From Agelaius tricolor (lineage: Eukaryota > Chordata > Aves > Passeriformes > Icteridae), in the NCBI GenBank assembly GCA_023055355.1, contig JALJCS010000001.1, positions 107,028,881-107,092,880 on the forward strand: a stretch of 64,000 nt of DNA, read 5' to 3'. Numbering within the stretch: the stretch's first letter is position 1; every line of letters starts with the position of its first letter. Positions 1-23,222 of this stretch are shown one piece after another. The notes beneath the pieces are model-generated. The model was given only the letters and a program-made list of their open reading frames with translations. It did not search any database and had not been told where the DNA came from. A program made the position numbers and the translations under genes.

Positions 1-365
1 TCATATAATCCAACCATCAACCCAGAACTACCAAAATCACCCTAAAACTCTATCTCAAAATGCCACATCTAGATGTCTCTTAGATACTTTCACTTCAAGA
101 GATGCTGATTCCACCACATCTGGGTCCAGTTTATTTCAATGGCAAAGCACTCTTGGAGTGAAAAAAAATTCTAATATCTAACCTGAACCTCCACTGGTAC
201 AGCTTGAGGCCCTTCCCTCTTGTTCTTTCTCTTGATATACGGCAGAAGAGACTGCACCTCATACAACCTCACTGCAGCCTCCTTTCAGGTAATTCCAGGG
301 AGAAATGAGGTTTCCCCCTTGCTCCCTCTCACTCCTAAACAGAGGTCAACCTTTATTTCAAATTG
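1..365 (-). repeat. CR1 LINE fragment, truncated by the window edge
   Basis: The + strand reads like the reverse complement of the 3' part of an avian CR1 LINE. It has the block 'atccaaccatcaaccca', then 'tgccacatctagatgtct', 'gatgctgattccaccacat', and further on 'gcttgaggcccttccctctt' and 'acaacctcactgcagcctcctttcaggta'-type sequence in split form. These follow the usual order of CR1 3' sequence seen from the antisense side. The extreme 3' end would lie before base 1, so the copy is cut by the window boundary. It is diverged, with small indels, and no coding frame survives. It is antisense to the GRIK2 gene. Family assignment is from memory of CR1 consensus; the right end is approximate. Confidence 0.72.
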
Positions 366-11658
<11,293 letters not shown>

Positions 11659-13158
11659 CCATAAACCAGCTTTTTTTATGATTATCCAGGCATTCCCAAC
11701 ACCTTACGAATTAGCCTGAGGACAGATAAAAAATTTAAGACATAAAAAAGCACAGCATAGCCATACAGTTTATTGCCTAAACAGGAAACCCTTACTGCGT
11801 AATTAAACAAGCTAATCTGTCCATTACCTAAAAAACCTCCATTTAAACAACCCAAGAATGAGTATACCTTTGTCAGATAAGACTATAATGTAAAAATCTA
11901 TAATTCGGTTAATTTTGGTCTAGAAGCCTTTCAAATACAGAAAGATTTTATCTAGTAGCTGGAACCTATAAAATAAAATAATATAGGAGATTTAATCCTG
12001 TCCAGTCATAATTTATATTTTTAAAATCAGAATGACCATTCAACAATGTCTATATTCAACAATCCATGCACTGAGAAACTGATGCTATTGCTGACAATAA
12101 AATTGGCAGCTGTGTAGTCATATTGCTCAGAGTAAAACCAACGTTCAGTTTTAACTATAACTGTCTAAGTAAAATGCTTAAGCACATTCTTAAAAATCTG
12201 TAATTTCCTTGTCATATTCCTCTTATTTTGAAAGCATACCAAATATATAGATCCATAAAAATATATCACCATTTTATTGCCCTTTTCCATAAGGATTTGA
12301 ACACAGTCATATAATATCAGACACATGTGAATAGCACAGTTTCATTTTTTGCACTGACATTTCATTGGGCAGTATAGCGTAATACAAAAGATTATTAGTC
12401 TTGTTAAAGAGCCATTAAAAGGAATGGCTTTCCTTTCTGGAAAAATAACCATTGCATATCTCCCCCAAAAAATCATAGAAAATGTTGGCAGGAACAAGTG
12501 CATATTGGTAGAGTTGTTTTAATGAATATACTTGAGCAATCATTTTTAAAGCTTACCATTATAAGTACACCAGCTATAAATAAATCCTGGTTTTAACTCA
12601 TCAAATGATTTCATGAAGCTTTCCTGTAACTGCAGTAAATATTCTGTCATATATCAAGTTTGTAGGCTTAAAAATTCCCTAATGCCTCAGCAAGAAGAGT
12701 ACTGTGCTCAGAAAAACATGAGTTAATGGGTAAAAAGAAATCAGGATTTCAAATCAGAGATAAAAATATGTCTTTAGTTGGCTAAGTGTTTACTATCAAC
12801 TAGGTTGTCAGTATACATGTCAAGAAATTATATAGTTGAAACACAATTGCCAAATACATGTTTGCAAGATAATGATTGCTTTTAAGGAAGCTATCAAAAA
12901 AAGGGATGCTGAATGAAAGAAGGTATTTCAAATTCCATTCACAGTTCTCAGGATTGTCAGAATTTCTATCAATGCTGAGTTTTATTTCTTATGTGGCTTT
13001 ATGCTTCTATGATGGAAAAAGCAATTTAGATTTTTGTATCATCTTTTTGCAAGGAAAAGGTTTTTTTAGTCCATAACATCTAAACATTGTTTTTGAGAAT
13101 CAAAATAAGAAAAAAAAAAACCCTAACCTTCATTTTAAAATATATCTTTGGAGGATAA

Positions 13159-13181
13159 TAGTTTTCCTTGAAGGAAAACTA
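13159..13181. repeat. Short perfect inverted repeat (11-base arms, 1-base centre)
   Basis: The left arm 'tagttttcctt' and the right arm 'aaggaaaacta' are exact reverse complements separated by one g at 13170. It lies about 310 bases before the putative editing complementary sequence. Such a tight palindrome is a poor RNA hairpin without opening the centre but a possible dimeric DNA site. No function can be assigned. Confidence 0.8.
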
Positions 13182-13491
13182 GTTTTTTAGAATTAAGGCT
13201 GACCCTCTGTCCTTGCCTTATATTGTTTTACCTTTACTCAGTTCAACCTTTAATAAACCTTAAAGGCACCATTGTAAGGATGCAGCATCAGTCTTGATTT
13301 TGTTGATTGCTTTAAAAAGAAATCTCAAAAACCTAAAGTCATCTAAAAGTAGGCTTTCAGAAAAGCATGGAAGTTCTCACCTAATAGCAGTAACAATATA
13401 GAAGCACTTGGGCCATACTCATATCAGCATATTAAGTGCTGCTTCTTTACAAAAGATTTGCTTAGTGCTGGAGGATACATGATAGAGGAAA

Positions 13492-13578
13492 CTCATGCAT
13501 GTCTTGCTGGCACCTCTCGCTCCCAGGAAACTGTGGGATATAGTGCTGGACATGGCGTTACCTTGGGTACATGACAGT
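13492..13578 (+). promoter_or_regulatory. GRIK2: Putative editing complementary sequence (ECS) for the GRIK2 Q/R site
   Basis: This GC-rich block pairs with the Q/R exon end and the proximal intron. 'taccttg' at 13559-13565 is the exact complement of 'caaggta' at 11548-11554, which spans the exon-intron border. 'catga' at 13570-13574 complements 'tcatg' at 11540-11544. The CAG editing codon would therefore sit in a 3-by-4 internal loop between these helices. Further blocks continue in antiparallel order to 13494. The distance from the target adenosine is about 2.0 kb, close to the ~1.9 kb known for the intronic ECS of rodent GluR6. The GC-rich island continues to about 13735 and may pair further with exon sequence. 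ADAR would act on this duplex in the nucleus before splicing. The pairing is seen; the function is inferred from the mammalian case. Confidence 0.72.
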
Positions 13579-14561
13579 CAGCCCCTGACCAGGCTCTGTT
13601 TCATGGGCCCAGGTGGCACTCGGTTTCTGTCCCTGGTAAGGTACGAGCTCGTGGGAACTGGGGGAACTGTGGCCAATGTCTCCACTCTTCTCTTCTTTCC
13701 AGTCCTGTCTGACTTTACTGGTGTTGGTTTTTAAAATGAAATGAGAGCAATTAAAAAGAGTTAATGATAGTGGGCTTGTTGGGAAATCTCTTAGTGTTAT
13801 GGTGTCTAAGTGTCTGACTAACAGGGCCTAGGAGCAACTCCATCAGACAGGTACTTTTCTACTTTTTCCCTTGCAGAATTCTAGGCAGAGTCTGGCGCTG
13901 GAGTTGGCTGTCATGTCCAAGTCTGTCAGCCTTTTTTGTTTGAAACAGCAAGGGTAAGATGAACTGCAGGGTAAGATGGGCTGTTTTTGAATACAGTAGT
14001 CCAGTTATGATACCACTTCTTTTTTCCCTTTCTTATGTTTTCTTCCTCCCTCTCTCCCCAGCCCTTCTGTTCTTTTTTTCACATTGAGTTTGGAAGTTTG
14101 ACATAATCTTTCACCTATATGAAGATGTGTTACCTTGCTGGACCAGTTCCTTAACTAATTCAATATAAGCACTAAAATTTAACAGGAATAAAATAGTCCA
14201 TCTTGCCTTCATTCCATTTTACCCAGAAGATATAAAAGCAAACATAGTAACCAATTAACAAAAAGGGGTTGTTTCGGTACAATTGTATAGTGGATATGAT
14301 GAAACTGTTTCCTTGAAAACAAGTTTCCAGATACTTCTAAAAGATCTTACATAAAGTTCTTAAAATGAAACTTGAAATTGTTTATTTGACATCATTAGAA
14401 ATTTCATTTCATTCAATTATAACATTATGGAAAAAATCCATACATGCTCATTTATGACAAATATTTGTAATTGTATATTACAGTGAATTTAATTTATTCC
14501 TATTTTTTGTAATTAAACACAAGAGGAGTTTATGTGCTTCAATTTGTCTCATTAGGCTCCA

Positions 14562-14587
14562 AATTTGCATTAAAAATTATGCAAATT
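14562..14587. promoter_or_regulatory. Pair of inverted octamer motifs (ATTTGCAT / ATGCAAAT)
   Basis: The arms 'aatttgcat' (14562-14570) and 'atgcaaatt' (14579-14587) are exact reverse complements eight bases apart. Each contains the canonical POU-domain octamer ATGCAAAT or its complement. Octamers bind POU factors such as Oct1 and the Brn proteins, which are common in neurons. AT-rich background makes a single chance match easy; two in an inverted pair are less so. Enhancer function is conjecture. Confidence 0.35.
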
Positions 14588-14882
14588 ACTATACAGTGTC
14601 TGTCTCCCCCTCCATTCTTTCGTGCCATGAGCAGGCAACTCCAGCAATGAATTATAATCTATCTTTATGAAGCTTATGTATAGAAGTCTAATATTTTTAT
14701 TGCTATTCTATTAAATTGAAGTTTTTAGCATAGCCACCCATATTTAAATGAAATTGTGGGGCTAAACATAGAGATGGGAGATATGAATTTTTTTATCTCA
14801 ACATTTAATTAACTATCATTTACAGCAATGTAAATGGAAAAACTCAAAAGCATATTTATAATAGATTTAAAGTTTTGTTTTT

Positions 14883-14911
14883 CAGATATGAAATCCTTCA
14901 TTTCATATCTG
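14883..14911. repeat. Perfect hairpin, 12-base stem and 5-base loop
   Basis: 'cagatatgaaat' at 14883-14894 and 'atttcatatctg' at 14900-14911 are exact reverse complements around the loop 'ccttc'. It lies about 350 bases upstream of the M3 exon, on the intron side. It would form a stable local RNA stem. Any role in splicing is unproven. Confidence 0.8.
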
Positions 14912-15259
14912 GCACCTTCATCAATTGCTTATTTGTTCTGGAAAGCAAGTTGAAGTTACTGCTTTTTTATTCTTGGTATTTTTATATATATGTTTAGAAA
15001 TTCTAAAATGGCACTGACCAGCGAATCTCCCATTACTATATTTTGATTTCCACAGCTCCAAAAAGATATGTCTTTATAAATTTAACCAGTTATTTTGCAT
15101 TTCAGTTGTGTGTGTTTTTACAAGCAGTACATCTAAACCTGTAGCTTAAAGATTTTTTTTGCACAGTGATTCCATTTCCCCACTGTGGCAAAAAGTGCTG
15201 AACACTTATTGATTGTTTTCTGTGCATCCGTTTCACCTTTCTCCCCTGGTTTTCGTTAG

Positions 15260-15477
15260 GTTCTGAGCTCATGCCCAAAGCCCTCTCCACCAGGATAGTG
15301 GGAGGCATTTGGTGGTTTTTCACACTTATCATCATTTCCTCGTACACTGCTAACCTAGCCGCCTTTCTGACAGTGGAACGGATGGAGTCCCCTATTGATT
15401 CTGCTGATGACTTGGCCAAGCAGACAAAGATAGAGTATGGGGCAGTTGAAGATGGAGCAACCATGACTTTTTTCAAG
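15260..15477 (+). CDS. GRIK2: GRIK2 exon: M2-M3 linker, M3 helix and start of S2
   Basis: This is an internal exon of 218 bases between the acceptor 'tttcgttag' and the consensus donor 'aag|gtaagt'. Two bases complete the glycine codon started in the previous exon, then 72 codons run open to the donor, which falls between codons (phase 0). Residues 1-11 ([11 protein letters not shown]) leave the pore loop. Residues about 12-37 form the M3 gate helix with SYTANLAAF at 27-35, the most conserved motif of ionotropic glutamate receptors. Residues about 41-72 begin the S2 half of the ligand-binding clamshell. Within S2, the GAT at 65-67 corresponds to the agonist-contacting position (S-T in GluA2). 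[11 protein letters not shown] separates it from VRDGST (GRIK1) and VKDGAT (GRIK3) as I recall those families. It lies 3.7 kb downstream of and in frame with the Q/R exon. The next exon, expected to begin KSKIS, is not in the window. Confidence 0.96.
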
Positions 15478-18294
15478 GTAAGTTTTATATTCTGTTTGGG
15501 ATGTTATATCCTGATTTTGGGGGGGAAAGCTTTTGCACCTTGCTGAAGGGCAGCTACTACCATTCCTGATGCTGTCAAAAACAAGTGGAAACCTTTTTTT
15601 TTAATTAAAAAGATAGCAAAGGAATCAAATGAAAAATCTCTCACAGTTTTTTTGATGATTTTCTATTAATGAATTGGATTTATAGCAGTGAAGTACATGA
15701 AGAAACCTGAGTACTTTCCTCAGATCTTCTATAGCTGCATACAAGATTAAACTTTGTCCTATTAAAAGTTAGATTTAATTCAATGGCATTATACCTAATT
15801 GTAGTCTTTACTCAAGAAACACTAAGGGTATTAGTGGATGTACTGAGGAAAACTTTTTGGACTTAATAATTTTGAGAAACTTTTGAGTGAAATTTTGGTA
15901 CCATATAAAAAGCTCAGATTATCCCAGTTTTTCTGTTTCTCTTAACCTGCTACTAAGATAATTAAATTTGAAATATAGTGAAGTGAGATACTGAATTAGA
16001 GGAAAATATTTCTTGTCTAGATTCATCAGGCATTTAAGCAGACTTAAATTAGTGATAAATATTTATGAAAGAAGATCGTTAATTCTCTAACTCCTGATGC
16101 TGGATAGCACAGGGGTGTCTCAGATCTTCCAGAGAGGTATTTAACAATATTTGCCTGATTTTTGGTGATTTCTGAAGACTTTTTGGCTAATATAGCCTAG
16201 TTTTAAGAATTATTATGCTATCACCTAAAGCTCTGTGTTGGATGTCACATTGGCATTTGTAATCAGCAAAGTACCGAGGTAGCTTTTAAACTGGTACAGA
16301 AATTGAAGACTGTGTGCTCAGTTTCTCTCATGAAATTTAGAGAACACAAGATTTGTTTACATATCAAGGCTAAATAATCTCTATTTAATCCTATGACCAT
16401 TGACCTTGTACCCAATCAAAGTGTACAAATAGTTTTAATTTAAAAAATAAATAATTTCTAAGGCTCTCAGCTTCTGCTTGGAAATAAAATCATTCAACTC
16501 CAACATCTCAGAATGTTTCAGACTGCTTAACTTAAACCTTGCATTGGGAATGTTCTGGGTATTCTCCTCTGAATACTCATTGGAAAAGGAGCTGATGAAA
16601 TTGATAGAAGTAACTAATCAATTAGAGATCTCTTTGTGTCAGGAAATATAGTTAATCATATATAGTTTTCATATATAGTTTTATAATCAAATATAGTTTT
16701 CAATGTAGTTAAAATAACAACATTGAAAATTTAAAGACTGAGTGTTTTAAAAATGTCAAAATTATTTTTGTCTTGAGACATAAAGAAATAACACAAGGTA
16801 TTTATTGAACTACCAGAAAACACTCTAGGATTTAACTAAATTACAGTATGGCAGAAAATTTTGATCTAATTCTATTTTAGATTCAAACTGTGGACGTTGT
16901 AGAAATATTAGGAAGCAACTGTAAATTTTTAGTTTTCCTTCTCATCCTTAATTATCTGATTAACTTTTTTTTTTAATACTTCTAATGTGGGTTTTTTAAA
17001 TTTCTAAGTGCAAAGACACTATTCCTCTTTCTATGGACTTTTTTCCCTTTTGTTGATATAGTACTCCCTTTTCTGCACAATTATTCCTTTCTGCTTTCTT
17101 TATTCTTCTGTTTATATTTGTCCAGGTATATTTTGTGATTATCTAATGTATTGTATCCAAGAACTAAAGAGGCCTTATGTCTAATGAAATAGCATTTTCA
17201 CATCCTTCATTGAAGATTTTTATCTGCAGTTGAAATAACCCTAGACTTAAACACAACAGATTTAGGATGTCAGATCACATAATTTAGCATTACTTTTTTT
17301 ACATTAATGAATTTTCCTCCTTCATTATGAATGAAAAAGAGAAATCATAAGAAAACATAGAATTTATATATTCATCTGCTAAATTTTAGGTTAAATTAAG
17401 GTTTATTCTATTGAAAACACCTATTTTCTGTATTATTGTGTGAACAGATCTATATTAGCAAGTGTTTTATGACATGAAACGGAAACAATAATTAAAAACC
17501 ATTCCAACTTGGAACCAACTGATTTGAAATAAATTTCTGTTGTTTACTATCTCATCTGGTAGAAAATTAATTTATATTATTTGCTACTACTATTAAGATT
17601 TTTTATTATTAATGGATATTATTTGCCTAATGAAATAAATTTAAATTTAAGCATTAGACGTAGCTGCATTTGTTCTTGCAGATTATCAAAAGGTGAAAAT
17701 CATGCTCAAATAGGAAAGTAAAGGAAAATATACAATCCCATTTGATTCATTCAGTATCTGAAGCAATCTCCAGGAGAACATTAGGGTTGTCTTGATGTAA
17801 GTGCTATTCACTAGAGCTGACTCTGTAAGGAATGAGGTTAATTGCATATGTATTCCATAAAAGATAAACAAAAACATATATGTATATATACAGTCTTTAA
17901 TTGTTAAATTCCTGGTAAAATTAGGTATTTTTCCCTAATGATGTGGAGCTATCAGAAAATAACGTACTATAATTTTGGTCAACATAGTATATCTGCATTT
18001 GCATATTTTCAAAATATACTTCTAGTCAGCAAAAGCTAATTACTTCAAGAATGTAATTTCCTTACATAAAAAAGATAAAAATGCAAGAAAATATTTTAAA
18101 ATAACACTTTAAGTGGAATTGCATTACAAGGTTCTGCTAGAATTGAATATCTCATAGAGAATGCTAAAAAATACAAAGAGCATTTAAGCACAGGACACTG
18201 ATAAAACAGTTTTAAATGGTATGTATTATTTCCTCTGATACATAGATAACTGAATATCAAGTAGGAAGTTCCATTTTGTATGGCATTAAGGAAA

Positions 18295-18830
18295 ATACTA
18301 ATGAACTTTTGTGTCCTGTTCTGGTCATCACACTTTGAAAATATGCTTAAAATTAGAAAGGGTTCATTAAAGGTGAAAGAATGACTGTAGGTCTGAAAAT
18401 AATCATTGCAGTTAGAGGCTAAAGATCTGTCTGTTTAATCTGCTGAAGAGAAGGTTAAGAGGTGACTTGATCATGGTTTGCAAATTCCTTAATGGGAATG
18501 AGGCTTTTGACAGTAGATGACTCACTAATCTAGCAGAAAAAGGCATAATGAGATCCAATGTTTCATAGCTGAAGTTAGAGAAATTCAGAGTAGAAATAAG
18601 GTGCATATTTTAAGAGTGAGAGTCATTAACCATTGGTATAAATTATCTAGGAGTGGGTTGGATTCATCCATCAAAGGCAGCCATTATGAGGAAGATAGAT
18701 ACAGCATAGCACAAGCATGTTGTTCTTCTGATTTAGAGGTTACTCGATGAAAGAGAGCGTTCATTATACAGGAGATCAGATTAGGTTTTAGTAGTAGCCT
18801 TGTACTTCAAAAATCTAAGAGGGTATGAGT
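18295..18830 (+). repeat. Ancient CR1/L3-like LINE 3' fragment
   Basis: The order of blocks matches the 3' region of the old CR1/L3 lineage rather than the young avian CR1. They are 'cctgttctggtcatcacac', 'gaaggttaagaggtgactt', 'aatctagcagaaaaaggcat', 'gagatccaatg', 'gagagtcattaaccattgg', 'gattcatccatca', and near the end 'caggagatcagattag'. Divergence is high with several deletions, which fits an old insertion. It is in sense orientation within the GRIK2 intron and has no coding capacity. Identification is by recalled consensus; a consensus alignment would settle the subfamily. Confidence 0.6.
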
Positions 18831-20327
18831 TCTGGGAGTAGGGGTTGCACAAAGATAATTGAGAGGATAAATTTATCATCTGTGTGTATGTTTATCCTTA
18901 GCTACTTTTGTCTTGTTTTAATGAGAGTGGATTGAGTAAAACAGTGACACTGTGTTACAACAAGCTATAAGGACACCAGATGGTTTGCTAATGTTAAATG
19001 AAATTATCATGTCTTGGTAGAGTTATTGGTTCCAATCACAGTGAGTCTTGGTAGCTGCCCATAAGACTGACAATAATTTCTGCATAAATTAGCTATATAG
19101 CAGTCTACTCAATTCTTTTCTTAAGAAAAAAATTTTGGAGTGTGGCCAAAGCTGTGTGGTGTTAAAAAAAAAAAGAACCCATTATGAAGGGGAACCTAAA
19201 TGGGCATCAGACAAACAAGCTAACTGCTGGATTCAAACCTTCTGAAGGTAAAATCTTGGAGAGCACATGGGATATATGTTGAAAATGCTGTTACTCTTGT
19301 GAGTCAAATATCCTTGTGAAATAGCTTTGATGAAAAAGGAGAATGTTATCTTCAGGGTTTTACTAGGTCCTTCATCCCATGCCTCCTCATGGTCTGAGAA
19401 ACATGAATTACAGCTCTTTCAGAAGCCAGAAAGGAAAGGAAAATTTCAGTGCTCTCTCCTCTTAAGATCTGCTTATCTGGTCTGAGCATGGAAAGGAAAT
19501 AATTTTACAAGTCCATTATGTGTCTGTAGGTCTGCTTGGCTAATTCATTGTGAATAATAAAGAAAACCTCAGTATAGTCCAAGAATTGGAAGGAAAGATA
19601 TGTGAAAGTAAGTTCTAAGCCTTATCTGCTTTTAGGCTGGGAGTGTCCATTACCAATACATACTTTGATGTTTCTCAGATTATGTATGTTTCCTTAGTTA
19701 TGAAAATCTCTTCCTTCCTCTTGGCTGCTATTATCACTATTGACCACTTTCAAATTTCAGAAATCTGCTTTTTTTTTCCTGTTTGGAATAAAATAAAAAT
19801 AATTTATTATTTTTATGAAAGGTAGTCATCTCACACTAACTGTTCTTGGATGAAAAAAACTTGAGATTTTTCATTGTCTCTAATTTCTGGGTCTTTCAGT
19901 TTATGTTTCTCACTTGGTTTTTTTGCTGAACAACAATTCTGAAATTAAGAAGAACAATATTAATTCTACCCAGCTTCTATTTGCACCACACTTCTCCACT
20001 CTCACACACAAAAAAAACCTAGTTCAATACACATATGAGGTCTACAATGTTAAAATATTTCTTGTGAAGTTGTCAAGTGCTGTTGTTTCTCCCATAATTT
20101 TTCATATCTGTAACTTTCAGTGTCAGAATTTCTTTCTTTTTAGGTTTTTGTACAGTACCAGGTACAATGGAATTTTTCTTACTTATGGTTACTAAGCATC
20201 TGCATACCAAATAATAAAAACCAAAGTACTTTTTCATTCTCTAATAGCAGTAAATTAGTGCCATTACTCTTTTATCACAAATAAAAGGTCTTAGCTTTCT
20301 GTGAGACATGTATTTATATTCTAGTTT

Positions 20328-20460
20328 TGTTGATAAGGAAGCTGAGGCACTAAATGGGATTGCATCTTTTTCAAGATGACTTTGTGAAAGGTAGATAGGA
20401 AACTAATTCTGGTGAAAGGTAGACACGGGACTAATTCAGGAAAGCTGACTCACATACCTT
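20328..20460 (+). repeat. Possible MIR-like SINE remnant with an internal 28-base duplication
   Basis: 'gataaggaagctgaggcac' resembles the 'gatgaggaaactgaggc' core of MIR and related CORE-type SINEs, and later bases loosely follow that consensus ('gggactaattcagg', 'gctgactc'). Inside it, 20384-20411 and 20412-20439 are an imperfect tandem pair, about 23 of 28 bases identical. The match to MIR is short and could be chance. Confidence 0.25.
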
Positions 20461-21006
20461 AGAATTATCAGACTATTCTGTTTACCAATTATATTTGCAT
20501 TTTATTCTTTAGGATCGGGTTTTATACTCCAGCTCCACTTTTCTACAATATATTTAATTTCATCCTGCGCTGCTTTCTCTCTATAAAGAGCCATGTTGCT
20601 CATCTTTTTTAGTCATTTTCCTTTTCTCCCATGCCCACACATTTTACCCTAGACTATTTGTTGCCACCTCTCTGAGGAAATTTAGAGAAGCAACAATTAA
20701 GCACTTATGTCTGTCTTGCCCTTCCACATTCTCAGCCTGTTGTTAAAAGAAATGGCATTAAGCTCTACTAAGCTCTACATTATAAAGTCTCAGAAACAGT
20801 CTTTTAAAGCTGAAGGAAGGAGTTATAGGGGAATTTTCCCACTGCTTGCAACTGGAGTACAAATGACAAATTCTCTGACATAAACAGAAGAACAGCAGCA
20901 AGAATAAAGGTATCAATGTCATACTTTTGTCATGTGTGAGGTTGGCATTGATGTGCACAAAGCCAGTACTTCAGTAGGATTTTCAAGTCTGGGTTTGAAC
21001 ATTGTA

Positions 21007-21033
21007 TTAAACAAATGATATTTATTTGTTTAA
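21007..21033. repeat. Short AT-rich inverted repeat
   Basis: 'ttaaacaaat' (21007-21016) and 'atttgtttaa' (21024-21033) are exact reverse complements with a 7-base spacer. It is AT-rich and easily arises by chance in such DNA. Confidence 0.7.
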
Positions 21034-23222
21034 CAAGTAAAGATGCAGTACAAACACATGGGTGTATACACACAGAGAACCTTTAGTTTAACGCTTCAAA
21101 TAAAACGCCATGAAGTTTGGCAGTGAGTGCTAATTATTTGGTACAATTTTTGCAAGTCAATGATGAGGAAGTGCCGCTTAACGATTTTCTCAAATATCCA
21201 GTGACTGACAGTGACTATTAGAAAACAATCTTTTGAGTCACAACTTCCATGTACTAATTTTGATAATGCATTAAAAATATTTGGTAACAGATACATATTC
21301 AGTTTGATCTTATAATATTTGACTTCATAGAAAAGTTGTCTTTTGATGTAACAGACTTGTCCTTGCATGAAAAAAACATGTGGTACATTTTGCTAAAAAG
21401 GGAATTGAATATAAATACCATGTAAATATTTTTTTCTTCTTTCTGATCATGCTGGTTTGTACCTAACTGCCAGAAAAACCTACAGCTGAAATTCATAATT
21501 TCCTCTTAGTCATGATTCCCTCTTTGCAAGAACACTACTTAGTTAACCATTGCTTCTTTTAATGTAAAAAAAAAAAATAATAAAGTAGGCAGATATAGTT
21601 GTAAATCTCTAAAAAAAGGTCTGTGGTCACTCTATACAGTTATAAGACCTAAATCTGCAATAGCAGAGCCTGTGAGAGTGAGATATAGGCTTTGTCCAGA
21701 GATCTTAAAACATCTCTGCCTCACTGAGTTCTACTTATTTTTGTAAAAGGTCAGGGAAGTTAGGCAATGGTAGGTAGGTTATATGATACATTAACAGAGA
21801 CTACAACAAGAAGAGCAGTTCATTTGAATTCTATATTAAAGAAATTACAATAAATTTAGTACCATTAAGTTCTATGGGGTGAACTGTCTTTCTTTTGAAA
21901 TTGAAGGCATAAAGCAGAACAAATTCACAGAAAGTGCTTCCTTCCAAGTAACTGTCTACTTATGGGGACAATGATTTTATGCTGTCTTGACCCTTAGAGT
22001 GATTATTATTCCTACAGTAAATAAGAGCAGATGTTTGGCTTTGTGTTGCATTTCAGTGCTGTGTCATGAAACTAAAAATAGATGGAGTGCCATAGAAATT
22101 CAGTATCTTTTCTCTCTCATGTTTGTCCCCCCATCCATGACTTTTTCCTTCCCTTTCTCCTTTCCCTGTTCCTTATTTCTTATACCCTTCAATAAGGACT
22201 AAAAAAGATGAACATGACTAGTCAACTTTTCATTTCTACAAAGATTATTCTATATATCCAGATAGTAAGTACTCTTTGTAAGCTGCTGGGTAACATTTGG
22301 TTATACTTAAAAACTATAGGATTCATATTTATCATTTGCATTTGTCTCAGGCTACACCTCTTAGAAATAGATGAAACATGTAGAAATGCCTTTTGATGTC
22401 CTCTCAAGGAAAAAAAACAAAACAACTTTCCAGTGAAAACAAGAGTAGACATTCACAAAAATTAAAATATTGAAAAAAATCATTAAGATATGAATTGGAT
22501 CCCCACTAGTTATTTTTGAAATGAAGTCTAAGAGAGACATCAAAAATAAATAAAAAGTGGGCATGATGAAAATTCTAGTTTCTCTTTGAATCAATTAAAC
22601 ATTTCCATAACTCAGTATCAGTTTCTGCCTTACCAAAATTCTTCAGAAAAGAAAAGCGTTGTGCTGATCTCCCCAGTGAAATCTCAGGTAGGCTACCCTA
22701 TGGTCCCATAAATATTTTTGAGTATTACTATTACAGAGGCAAAATAAACATTCAAAAAATAAGTTGGCATTTGCATTATTTTTCAAAATTGCATCCAACA
22801 ATATGCATTAATTAGTGTGTATGCATTAATAATCCATATTGTAGGTACATGATGGAGATGATCTGAATAAAATTGATCGTTCTCAGTGTATAAGGTATGA
22901 TAAAATATAGCAAGATCTAATCTAATTTCCAGTTGGATAGAAATATGGGATACAAGAAACCAGAGCCAAGACTGGGTAAAAAAATAACTTTACCTTTCTC
23001 CTTAGAAAGTCAATTCTGATATGCATATGTTACTTAAACCACAGTTTGAGTCTGAAATTGTGTCAGGATTATTTATCAGCAAAAGACAAGAATTTTTTCA
23101 AATGGAGATAATTCAGAGGGATGTAATAATCTAGACATTTGAAAAAACACTTTGTAATTAAGAGAAACCCACTCTACCTCATTTTTTAGAGAATACACAG
23201 TGATGCCACAGAAGACAACAAT

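Noticed and set aside
13495..13734. 79-codon forward open frame in the Q/R intron
   Set aside because: It coincides with the GC-rich editing-complementary island. The peptide has no recognisable domain and the openness follows from low stop-codon density in GC-rich sequence.
15102..15476. 124-codon minus-strand open frame
   Set aside because: It is the antisense shadow of the GRIK2 M3 exon, whose forward strand carries the conserved receptor sequence.
15478..15546. Continuation of the M3 exon frame past 15477
   Set aside because: A perfect gtaagt donor sits at 15478 and the family's protein continues with KSKIS, not with the intron-encoded residues.
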